A stretch of 64,000 nt of DNA from Macrosoma leucophasiata (Eukaryota; Arthropoda; Insecta; Lepidoptera; Hedylidae). The stretch's first letter is position 1. Each line of letters begins with the position of its first letter. The stretch covers positions 16,604,501 to 16,668,500 of the forward strand of contig JAWQUS010000027.1 of assembly GCA_036365455.1 (NCBI GenBank), read 5' to 3'. The notes beneath the pieces were generated by a model, which was not told the origin of the DNA, did not search any database, and saw nothing but the letters and a program-made list of their open reading frames with translations. This document shows positions 27,499 through 40,200 of the stretch, piece after piece. The position numbers were made by a program, and so were the translations under genes.

Positions 27499-30400
27499 TC
27501 AACTGCTATCATCGGAATCACTGTGTATGCGTCTTCTTACGGGGCCTCGTTTCTTTACGACGATGGGGCTATCGCCATTCACAATTTCCTCTTTGCGGTC
27601 TCGACTCTTCTTTTTACGTTTTTTTTCTAGCAACATCTCTGCTATTTCGAGCTCTGACATCTCGTTGTCTTGTGTCATTCCAATGTGTGAATCTACACAA
27701 AAACTGTCCTGTGAACAAAAACACAATATTTTGTACTACCTATAACAGGGTTTTTAGCAGAGTCGCTCTTACAAAAAAGGGAAAAGGGTCTGAATTTTTC
27801 CAAAAAAAGGGACAAAAAGGGACCAAAATGGAGCCTAAAACAATCTGTTTTTAGGGTTCCGTAGTTAACAAGGAACCCCTATAGTTTCGCTATGTATCCC
27901 CCATGTATCCCCCAATATAAACAAAACTAAATTCATCCAATTTCAGACTCACAGGAAAAAAGAAATAAACCTTAATATAATCGGAAATAATGTAAAAATT
28001 GAGGAAGCCGACAATACAATGTTCCTAGGAATAAGACTTGATAAACACTGTAACTGGAAATCACTGTGGAGTATGTCTGTGACAAACTTGATAGATTCGT
28101 CTTTGCCATAAAAACACTGCGATTAACTGTATCCAGTGAAGCAGCTCTAAGTGCTTATCATGGCTATGTATCCTCAGTCCTTTCGTATGGCCTATTACTA
28201 TGGGGAAACTCAGTAGATATTCATAGAGCATTTATTGTACTAAAAGAAATGTATAAGAGCTCCGGTGCTCATTTTATGGATAGCTGCAAACCTCTCTTCA
28301 AAAAATATAGAATCATGCCACTTGTTTGTATGTACATTAAAGAACTTTGTGTATTTGTTAAACAGCACCCAGAACATTTTAATAGCCACTCGCAAGTAGC
28401 AAACAGAACAACTGTCTCAGTAAGAAGTACTCGTAAATATAAAATATACCTTCCAATATGCCGTTTAGAGCTGTACAAGAGAAATGTATATATATGTACA
28501 CGCTATAACAATATACAATAAATTACCTGACGCATTTAAAAGTTTGCCGTTAAATGTATTTAAAAGGAAGATTAAAAATTGGTTACTTGAACACTGTTTT
28601 TATGACATAAATGAATACAAAAATATGACATTTGACAAACTCATCTGACAAATTAATAATTTATAAATTGTAATTTAATTATTTAATTTAAATGGACTCT
28701 AACATTATATTTATATATTTTTTTTTTTATGTAATCGAAGTGCTAAACAAGCATGCAGTTCACATTGATGTTAAGTGATGACTACAGCCTATAGACACCC
28801 ACACAAGACCAAGGTCAAAATGCAGATGCGTTACCACTCCTGAGGCCTAAGGTGTTATGCCTCTGTGCCGGAAATTACAGGGCCTTACATTACCACTTGA
28901 CCGGAACACAATAGTGCTGAACACTACCATTTAGCGGCAAGTATATTAGGTAATGCGGTGGTGCCTACGCCCGCGAGCTCTGTCACTAGAGCTCTACCAC
29001 CAGTAAAAAATATACATACATATAATTATTGTTTTACCACTAATTCAATGATCTGTATTGTGATGACTGTTTTTAATATTGTAAAATATAATTTGCAGGC
29101 TAGGCAACTGACATTGTACACCTTGACGGTAGAATGTAATTGCACTGTACTTATGTCACCATGTTATCATTTCTGTACTACATTCATGCAATAAAGACAT
29201 TTTATTTTATTTTTTATTATTATTTTATATGTCCGTCTGTCAGTCTGTCTGTCCGACCGTCCGTGATTTAGCGCATTAACTATTGGTACTAGAGAGTTAA
29301 AGTTTGACACAAGTATACATCACCTTAATTACGCCGACAAAGTGACGACGTATCAATAAGTTTCAACACTGTAGGAAAATAGATGGATATTGCAAGAAGT
29401 AAAAAGCACATTACCTACTCAGTTCTTTAACTTCCTTTCATAAAGAGAAAATTTCAAAGACCACTTTTAATATTTTGGCAGTTGACTTGAAGTTTAGTGC
29501 CATAAAAAGGGACTTAGGGACCAATTTCTTAAAAAAGGGGGCTTTAAGGGACTTGCTGAAAAAAAAGGGACAAAAGGGATTAAGGGACTGCCACTAAAAG
29601 CCCTGCTATAAGTGAATATATTTATTATAATCTAGTTAAAAAAGCGTGGCAAATATGAGATATTTTCGCTCAATCAGCGTTTTCGGCCTGCGAGTATTTA
29701 TTAATTCTTTATTGCCACAATATAGAGAGAGAGACGCCGACAAAGTGGTAGAATAGAAACATGAAAAAAAAAAAAGAATTTATGTGTAACGCGCGGAAAA
29801 ACATTTTTTGTTTTCTATGTAGTATGGGATATAGTAAAAAAGTTCAAAAATTTTAGAGATGTGCAAATATAATTTTTCGATTTAGTTCACTGATTCACTG
29901 TTCGAGACTTAAGTGCCAATTTTCGTTAGAGTCAAGTGTCCCCGGCCTTTTTTTACCAACTAAACGGTTGTTGTTAGAAATAAAAATATTACGGCAATAG
30001 TAGCTACATATAACGAAATTAGTAAAAGGAAAACTATCACACTTAAATTGGCTGTATTTTACTTGAAAATTTTTATTTTTCATTACATTATTCAAACTTA
30101 AAAACTAGGGAACCCTACACTGTGCGGGGCCCGACACGCACTTGACCGGTTTTTTTTATTCAAAACAATCATTTCTTGATGGGATAGAAGGGGAGTATTT
30201 CAACATGTATACACATTAAATTCACATATTGTCAACACAATTAAAACGATGTAAAATATGGCACAAAAGTATTATTAAGTATGCGATCTTTGATTTGCGT
30301 TGATCCCGAAAAATTGACGACGTATCAATAAGTTTCAACACTGTAGGAAAATAGATGGATATTGCAAGAAGTAAAAAGCACATTACCTACTCAGTTCTTT

Positions 30401-33400
30401 AACTTCCTTTCATAAAGAGAAAATTTCAAAGACCACTTTTAATATTTTGGCAGTTGACTTGAAGTTTAGTGCCATAAAAAGGGACTTAGGGACCAATTTC
30501 TTAAAAAAGGGGGCTTTAAGGGACTTGCTGAAAAAAAAGGGACAAAAGGGATTAAGGGACTGCCACTAAAAGCCCTGCTATAAGTGAATATATTTATTAT
30601 AATCTAGTTAAAAAAGCGTGGCAAATATGAGATATTTTCGCTCAATCAGCGTTTTCGGCCTGCGAGTATTTATTAATTCTTTATTGCCACAATATAAATA
30701 TCGGAACAAATGGCGGGCTTAACGCTAAAAGCATTCTCTACCAGACAACCATTGTGATTGAGTGTTACTTTTGCAAATTGTCACCTATGTTCCTATAGTA
30801 GATGCATGAACAATTCCGTAAGCAAGATGATGTTGATAAAACGTACTATTTCATAATTGTCTTCTTCAACGAATTGAGAAAACACTTCCATTTTGTTAAA
30901 TTTCGTCGGCAGTTGAGGAATTTTAAAGACTCCTTTCACTGGGCTCCTGAAATTATAAGAAATAAAACAATCGTTAGAGTAGCTAAGAGATGAAAAATAT
31001 ATTTGTAATTTGCTACCATTATAACAATATTAATTGGAAAACCATTGGAAAGCAAAAGCCATCTGCCATTGAATTGACGAATATAATCGTTAGTCGGATC
31101 ATTTAAAAACGTAATACTCAATTATCTTCTCATTTATATATTAATAACATCTTATGATTGGTGTATAATCATAAGTAAAAAAAATAACACCAACTAAAGC
31201 AGATTTTTATTCACTCGCAGGGTGCACTCTCATTCACTCGGAACTTTATAAAAATAAGGTATACTTTACATTGTTATATTTGATTGGATTTTTCAATAAC
31301 CCCTACGAGTAAAATATTTTAAAATTAAAATGTAAATAAAAATTCGACTTCAGGCGGTACTTGGACCCGCGACCACTGGGGTCTCTAGTCCAGCCGCTCT
31401 CTCAACTGAGCTACCGAAGTCCACATCTGACTCAAATATTTCCTTCACATTTATTACACACAAAGGCGAATTTAGCAAGGAAAAGCTAGTTCAGTGCTCA
31501 TCAAGAAATAATGCACATCGAGCCTATGAAAGTGGCAATCGGCTAGTTTCGGCTTCATATAGCATTATCTCTGCTGCACACTGCCTACGTAAGCATCCAC
31601 AGTCCGGTATTGGTCAAAACTTGATCAAAATGGTCGACAAACGCCAAATAGGTAAGGTGCGAAAGAGATAACGCTCTACAGATACAAAATAAGCCGACGT
31701 CTCTTCCTGAGGTCGATGTGTATTATTTCTTGTTGGATACTTACTGTACATATAAAAATCGATCAAATTTAATATTTAGTCACTAACTTGACAGATTTCA
31801 AATAATGCGCCTGCATGTCCTCGTCGTTGTGAGTGACATCATTATCGTCGCAAATAAAATCTATAATGCTCCCAATGCTTTCGTCCGACAGTTCATCGCC
31901 ACTTCGTGAATCGTCTGTAGATAATTCGGCTTCCAAATCAAGGAATTCATTTTTGTGTTTTTTCTGAAAATATACATCAGGTCTGTTTAGTACAATATTT
32001 TGAAACGGTGCTTATGTATACAACGTGTAACAGGATTGAATGTACAACCCGAAATTCATTTGTTCAGAATCGATAACCGAATCGATTTTAGGCATTTTTG
32101 ATATAGGTAATATTTTATCCCAAAATTAATTACAATGAAGGAAATTATGGTTACCCATTTGGTGAACAGTCAATACAAACGAAAATGAGACTAACGTGTA
32201 TCCAAAACAAAATACTAGTCTCAACAAGTTTATTAGAACTCGTTGAGACGTGCATTTTATTATTAATAATAATTTAAGAAATAAAATATTGAAAATGAAT
32301 CTTATTACCAGCGAGTGTTAAATGGGGGTACGCAGGTTGCGCTACATCACATTGCGACAGTCTACGTGTGTGTGTTGGTTTATGTTTTATGTGCAGTCGT
32401 AAGTAGTGGTAGGGTAAGTATGGATAGGGTGTGCATACTGTTCGTACAAATTAAGGACAACTTTTTCCTTAAATAAATAATATTAAATACTTAAACATGT
32501 AATTCCAGGTCATGTATTATGATTATAACTCGATTTTATAATTGAGGAGTTTAAGAGTGTGGATTATTCCCGTTACATGTTGTATAAGAACGGTACGGTA
32601 TTTTTGCCTCCATTTGAAAGACTAAATGTCCATAATAATAGGTACTATTATAATTAGCTGTCACTGAAATAAATAGACTTCATTTTTAAACCCTAATTAA
32701 ACACAAGGTTCACTGTCTCAAGGTAGGCAGTCCTATGGTATATCACTACTGCTTGTCTTTGGTCCTGAATTCCTGAAATGTTAAAATCACTTCATGTCTT
32801 CAAAATAAAAAATAAAATAGCTTTTTTGCCTTTTGAAATCATAACAATGAATAAACCGTCAAGATACGAAAGGCTGCCGGCGGTAACAGTTGAATTCAAC
32901 TGTCGTATTTTTCTCGCGAGCTGACGGGTTAAGTTTTCTCAAACATTTTATAGTTAGGCTCCTTTCACACTGCAGCGTGTCGCTGGTCGCGTACGCGCGC
33001 GACGGCTGCGATTTGTATGAAGCTCCATAGTGGGTATCATTGTGCTGCGTGCTTGCCGGTAGCGTTTTTGTATTGCGTATCGCCGGTCTCGCCACACGCG
33101 ACCGGCGACACGCTGCAGAATGAAAGGAGCCTTAGATTCACAGTCAGTCTACTCAGTTTTTCATAAAAGGATTTGACAAAAGGTGCTCAACAAACAAACT
33201 GGTGTATCAAATAAATCAAAGCAAATAATGAACTTACTTTTCGTTTTTGATGTTTTGGTGATTCATTTCTTTTTACGCTATTTAAACTTCCATATCTCTT
33301 TTCTACGTTGTGTAAATCTACTACATTGTTTTTATTTTGAGACATTCCATTGATTTGTTGTGGACTTAATATTGTTTTTGAAGGAATACTTTTACTGTCT

Positions 33401-36400
33401 CTTCTAAATTGTTGAAGCATTTTTAAACTTTCGTTGACATTTGATTTGTCTTTATTTAAGGATAAAGGATCTTTGTTTTCTTTCTGAGAAATGAACGGGG
33501 AAGAAACGGTAAAGTTCAAGCTGGTACAATGATTTGTTTTTATTTTTGAGGGGCTGTTAGGCAATAACTTTTGCGACGCCAGAGCCGCGAGGACATCTTC
33601 CTGAAGTGACAATGGTTTGTCAAAATGTTTATCTAATTTGGCTTTTTTAACAAAATAAGGAGAGGATATTTGGTCTTCACAGTCATCTTCATATTTCCTT
33701 TTGCTATTGATCGGTGTCATAAAAAATACAGGGCTTTTAATGGGATTATTATTATTTACTGTTAACGATTTACTGGTTATTTCGTATTCTTGGGTATTTT
33801 CGTCGCTGTCACTGTCCAATATAATTGGACTAATATTTCCCTTTATTGGTGTAAATTTAGAATGATTACAATCCATTATATTATTTCTAGTTTTATCGGC
33901 TTGCGTTAAAAGAATAGGCGAATTACTCCTATTATTTTCTGGTGTGATACATTTCTTATTTTCATAATTACTATAGGTAGACTCGTTTATATTGTCTATG
34001 GTGTTTTCATTGCCATTTTTCTTTATCATCTCCATGATCTGAGTTATAGTCAACATGCTCTTATTACTAGTGTCCGCTAAAGATGTTTGAATAGCATTAG
34101 ATTCATTATTTTCTTTCGGTGGTTCTTGGTATAACCGTCTTTTTACGTCAGTATTTGGAGTTGAATGCTGACGGTAAGATTTTTTCATGCTAAGCTGAAA
34201 TTTGCGAACTTGTGTGCCTAATACAGGAGATGTGGAAATAGGATTATTATTTTTAAATCTGCCCGATAAAATGGATGGACTTGGCGGGCGCATTTGTGTT
34301 GATAATGTATTGTTAGTTTCTAGTTGACTTTTAAAGGTATTATTTAGTGTTAGTTTTGGGCTTTCGACTTTTGATTTTAAATTTGACTGAACTTTTATTT
34401 CTATTACATCTGGAGAAACTGGTTTAGTATGAACAATGTTATCCTCATTGCTATCGTTATCTTTAAAAATATCATCAATGCTGTCTAATCCAAAGAAGTC
34501 CAATATATCTTTAGAATTATTACTTGCATTGTCTTTTTTTATTTTATTTTCTTCCGTTTCCTTATTCACTGTTTCTGGGCTGTCGGCTAGTATATCTTCG
34601 ATATCTCCAAGATCGAAATATTTATCTGTTGCTTCATCTTTTATAATTTTGTTTTCTCTAAAATTTTCTGGCGATCCTAAATCGGAAAAATCAAATTGTA
34701 GATCAAAATTTTCGCTACAATTATGCTTACTGTCTTTTACTAAATTTATATCGTCGTCCATAATCATATCATAATTCTGGGATTCATCTTTTCCGTAATT
34801 TTTAACAGAACATTGTAATATCGTAGCAGAGTCCATATCCTCAATTAAATGAAGATCGGGAAGACGAAGTTCGTTTTCTAAGGGCAATAAAATTGGCAAC
34901 GACTTTCTAGTTGATCTCATACTCTGTACTATTGCGCAGTTACAAATATTTTGGCAAATAAAGCAATTTTTCTCCTGACTGTTGTTGTCTAGGCGGAGGT
35001 CAACTAATAAATTTAATAAATTTGTTGGTATGTTTCCACTACTTAGAATGCCTAATTGATTTAATTGCTTTGTATAATTTTTGGTCGACTTGGTGGCAGC
35101 ACTAAAAATTGCTCTAATATCACCATCTTTTTTATTGGGCGATTTCATCAAAGGTTTTTCCTTTTTTTTCTTCTTATCAGTTTTATTCCCTTTATCTGTG
35201 ACTGAAGATGGAGTTTTGATGTCTGAAAATAAAAAAGAGATAGATAAACTAGCGCTTGAAAATCGTGCCGTTTTTGATTGGTCACTAATTGTAGCGGTAA
35301 TTTTCTCAAGCGATCTTTAATTACTCGGACGTCTCCTTCAGCAGTGGTGTGTGTGTGTGTGTGTGTGTTCAGTTATTGCTAGATTGTGGAAATCTAAAGT
35401 TAAAGAGGAATGGAAAGTATCTTTTTACTTACTCAAAATTAATGTAGTACTTTTTGCCGTGTCCTTTGTCTTCGCATTAATATGGTCATTGTGATCTACA
35501 AAAAATAAATTTACATTTATTTTTTCTTATCAATATAACTTTTAAAACACTCGCGCTATAGGTATACTCGTGTGTTTAAAAGTAAGGGTCGTGTCGCGAT
35601 ATTGGTTTTCGATAAAAAAAACTTACAACGTTAAGAATTGACACAATGCAGCGAATGGCGTATAGGAAGAGGTGTGTCATCCATAGTAAAATAACAGCTA
35701 TACTAACCTGTAGGTAAACTGTCCGTAGTTTCAATTAAAATACAATCGTTTTGTTCTTCAAGCGAAATATCACGTATTCCTTCTTCAGTAACGCTTGGCG
35801 CCTTTTGTGTTTTTTTACTTGCAGACCTGCTTACTGATGGTCTTCCTAAAAGAGATCTCACATCTCGTTGATTCTGGAACATTATTGGTAAGTTAGTAAT
35901 CATTAAAATTAATATTGCAGCATATTGCACATTAAAAATCGTTTTATATAAGTACCTTCTTAGCTTTTTGAATGGTTTCCTTTGCTTTGGATTTAACATT
36001 ATCGTCTTTCTTAGCAACAGTAATAAACATCTTTTGGCATTCGGGCATGAAGTCGTGTGGTATCATTCGTGGGTTTAATTTATAAAGACTGTTTTGTACT
36101 TCTCTTGAACCTGTTATTTGTTTTTTCAGGTTATTTCTTTGGCGCATACTATCTACAAGCATCTGAAATTAAAAAGGGTAGCAGTACAATAATATAGAAT
36201 GAATCTGTATTGTCATAGTTCTGATGAAAACTTTTTTATGTTTGGAAGGTGGCAAACAAGCATGCAGCTCACACTGATGTTAAGTGATGACTACAGCCTA
36301 TAGACATCTCCACAAAAACCAGACATTTTGACCAGGTCAAAATGTAGATGCGTTGCCCCCGATAGTGCTGAACACTGCCATTTAACGGCAGATTGATTAA

Positions 36401-37267
36401 GTAATGCGGTGGTACCTACGCCCGCGAGCTCCGTTACAGATACTGTTCATAGTTACCTGATGTTCAATGCCTTCGGTGACTAGATTGTACACTTGACCAC
36501 TACGTTCTCGGCCGGTACGTCCGCTTCTGTTCAATTAAATTTATTTATATTAGTTGCATGTTTATATCATAAAGTCACTCTTAAAACTTGTGATTGTCGA
36601 TCGTAGGATCTTTCTAAGTAATGTTTTTGTTTTGGTAATTTAGTCGATCTATAATATTCCTATTTTTGAAATGTTATGCCGTATCATAAGGCGTTTGAGC
36701 CTATTTTACTCTGAATATTTATGAAAATTTACAGTTTATTGGCTTCGTCGACAGCGAAAAGCGGTGTGCGTGCCCATGTGTTATGTTTAAGGAATTATTA
36801 TTCTTTCTCGCGGTTGCGATTACTCGTTTTAAATTTATTGGAAAAAAAAATCGTTCTGCCGAGGGAAATACCCACTCATATTTCACCCTGTAAATAAGAC
36901 CCCTTTAGTTTGAGGTACGCACCTTTGCACGAGTCGGGTGGGTGAGCGCGTGGATATATCGAAGTTGACGATGATGTCGACGGAGCCGACGTCCAGGCCC
37001 TCCTCGGCCACGCACGTCGCCACTAGGGTGTTGCACTTGCCTTCGCGGAAACTACGCATCGCTAACAATTGGTGCTTTTGAGACATTTTGCAGTCTTTAC
37101 CTGAAACCAGAGAATATGTAATAATAATACGTATAGAATGGACACTTCGATGTCCCGCCTGATTTCCCCTCTTGCAGCCCGCACCTCCCCTTGAGTACCG
37201 CAAGCAGCCTCGTGTATTGAGGATGCGAGCGGGATACGGCGCGCGCGCGCGCGCGTCTGTGTGTGTG

Positions 37268-37298
<31 letters not shown>

Positions 37299-40200
37299 TA
37301 AAACACGTCCTGATTGGTGTCTGTGTAGTAGGTAACCAGAATAAGCGTTTGTATGGAATTTTAGCCGAGTGTCCGCGGTGTGTTGAAGCGTCAACGTAAC
37401 TATCTTAATATATTGAAGCTTATATCTTGAGATATAGCGGACATACACTGGATATACGATATACACTGGAGCGTTGGGTAAGCTGCTAGAATCTAAACAT
37501 CTCAGCCAGCGGGCTCGACTAGCCGTACATAATGCTGTACTTACTCCAACGCTTTTATATGGAAGCGAGAGCTGGGTATGCAGGAAAGAGCATGAAAGTA
37601 AGTTGAACGCGGTCGAGATGAGATCTTTGCGCAAGATCTGCGGTGTATCACTCACCGATCGCGTTCGTAATGAAGATGTAAGAAAGAGACTTTGTGTGAA
37701 TGATAGTATCGGTGTAAAAATGAAAAAAGGCATGCTCCGATGGTTCGGGCATATAGAAAGAATGTCGAATGAGCGAATGACTAAACAGATATACAATGCG
37801 AATGTGGATGGTTGCAGAGGCCCAGGAAGACCAAGGCTGACCTACCATGACCAAATAGGTCGAGTTCTGTCTGATGGTGGTGTCAAAAGTCTTAGGAATC
37901 GGCGTGCATGTATGAAGAGAATGATGAAGGTAGACGAGGCACGAGAGGTTTGTCAGAACCGGGATGTCTGGCGCTCTACACTCTCTGCCTACCCCGTTAG
38001 GGACCTGGCGTGAAGATACATACATACATATCTTGAGATATTGCAATTATTGAGAGGTTACACTTACCAGCAGCACCTTGTCCTACAAACACCTGCGGAA
38101 CTATTAAGGGTCGGCATTGCAGGAGCAAACAATGCACCAGATTTACACTGTCTCTATACTCACAGAATACTGGAAAAAATACAAAAAAAAAAATAGTATA
38201 TAATATGAGAAAGACAGTCAACACTTTGTTCATTAAACTCTGTTTTACATGTAACATACCTATAGCTCTAGTATCTTGCTTATTTAGTTTCGCTACGTTG
38301 AAATGTTGCATCATTATATTTTTCAGTGTTTCGAACTTTGGATGACCGAAAGAAAGATTTTTTGGTATCTGTAAAAGTTTACATATCTTTTTTATACTAA
38401 TATTAACATACTTAATATCATTTCCACAAAAGCTGTGGTCTTATATCAACAAGCTCTATCGCAACTGAACTGATTTGTTTTCTTGCTTTAACAACGTGCG
38501 GGCTTAGGTTGAAGCAAACAGGCACATGCATTAAGTTGCAATTAGGGATTGCAATCCCGCAGCTTATACAATCCCGCGGGATAGATATGCGGGATCGATC
38601 AACCCCGCGGGATCCCGGATTTTAGGAGAGTTGTTATAAAATCAATTGAGGAGCATCAGGTACTCTCAGGCATAGCACCCCTGTGCGAGGCTTTAAGGTC
38701 GCCCTCGCGCCACTTTCTTTCTCGCGAAGCTTCACGAACTTTTTAACAGGAAATTTAAATTTGCGGGATCCACGAATCCGCGTTTTGAAGGTGCGGGATC
38801 CACCGGATTGATGGATCACATTTTGCGGTATTGCATCCCTAGTTGCAATTCAACAACTTTATATTTTGCCCTAAGCCGAGGATCGGACCCGCAGGCAGAG
38901 AGTATGTAATAACACTGACGTATAGAATGGACATTTCGTCCCGTCCGATTTCCCCGCCTCACCCATCACCCCCTCTCAAGAGGAAGTTGAATAAACTTCA
39001 AAACAACAGTGAGGTTGCGAGCGTGCGAGCGAGCGGTCTATTTTTAGCTAATTTCGTCACATAGTCAGTGCGACAACTTATTTCGCGTTTGTTTTAGGTA
39101 ACCCTACGTGCTACATTTCTACATGCGCGTGTACTGATTGATGTCTGTGTAAAAGGTCACCAGAATAAGCGTTTGTATGGAATTTTAGCAGTGTCCGAGG
39201 TGTGCCGCAGAGATCTTCCTTAGGCAGTTGTGTAAATTTATTAAGGCTGAGAGACCTTTGCGCTCGTGAATTGCAAGTGTTTTTTTTATGTAATGGAAGT
39301 GTCAAACAAGCATACAGTTCACTTTGATGTTAAGTGATGACTGCACCTTATACTGCCCACACAAAGACCAAGGTCAAAATGCAGATGCGTCACCACTCCT
39401 GAGGCCTAAGATGTTATGCCTCTGTGCCGGAAATTACAGAGCCGTACATTACCACCTGACCGGTGCACGATAGTGTTGAACACTACCATATAACGGCAAG
39501 TATATTAGGTAATGCGGTGGTGTCTACGTCCGCGAACTCATTACTGGAGCTCTACCACCAGTAAAAACTAGTGAAGGAAACTAGTGTCGTGTCGAGACGA
39601 GCCGCCTACATTACATAAGTTACTCAAAAAATCTTGATATTTTGAAAAAAAAAAAGGTTCTTGAATAATCATTTATTAACTGTGTACGTAAAAGAAATGA
39701 AAAATTTAAATGTGATGAATAATAAAAATTCAATAGATTTAAATCTACCAACCTCTGGTATAGTTCCATCAGGTAGGACACTTCTGTTTATAGACAGTGG
39801 GTTAACACCAAGATCATCCCTCAATCGTTCTAACAGCGCTGTCAGTCTATCGTCGGCTTGCATCCAAGATTTTTCTGGATGCTCATCAAAGAAATTGAGA
39901 AACACCCTCGAACCATGCTTGATGAGCAACTCCAAACCGTGATACAGCGAGATGAGAAGGTTCAGGTCTTTTGTGATGATATTGTGCTGTGGGTGCCTGG
40001 AATTTTTGCAAACAAAGACCTTTTTTAAAGAAAACTGGAAGATTTTTTTTGATTTCAGGTGGGACTTGAACTTGCGACCACTGGGATTTCTAGTCTAGCC
40101 ACTATCCCAACTAAGCTACTGAAGTGTGGACTTCGGAATAACACACCAAGTGTGGACTTGATGTGTTATTTTAAAATAGGAATTTTTCTATCACTTTTCT

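Larger units (their letters stand above)
27851..30157 (+). mobile_element. GGGTTCCGTAG element, plus, interrupted
   Basis: Starts TTAGGGTTCCGTAGTTAAC, resumes at about 29229 with GTCCGTCTGTCAGTCTGTCT, and ends GGAACCCTACACTG … CACTTGACCGGTTTTTTT. Interrupted by a LINE (about 27915-29228) and by a 382-bp duplicated segment (29343-29724). Confidence 0.75.
27746..30577 (+). mobile_element. hAT-like element, host of a nested stack, in FANCM intron 17
   Basis: Ends CAGGGTTTTTAG and CTAAAAGCCCTG flanked by CTATAA on both sides (27740-27745, 30578-30583). CAGGG termini suggest hAT, although the shared flank is 6 rather than 8 bp. Its own sequence is GGGA-rich (AAAGGGACAAAAGGGATT). Most of its length is the element at 27851-30157 inserted into it. 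Confidence 0.7.

Noticed and set aside
31352..31425. Functional tRNA gene on the minus strand
   Set aside because: The acceptor stem and T-arm are tRNA-like, but the anticodon arm does not close properly, box B is imperfect, and diverged relatives occur elsewhere, so it is a SINE head or pseudogene.
37062..37796. A 244-codon minus-strand open frame
   Set aside because: It spans FANCM exon 10 start, a microsatellite and the antisense of a LINE; the dinucleotide tract keeps it open by chance.
37648..38046. A 132-codon minus-strand frame, also seen as a shorter form at 19370-19678
   Set aside because: It is antisense to the RTE-like LINE; its recurrence reflects the repeat, not a gene family.
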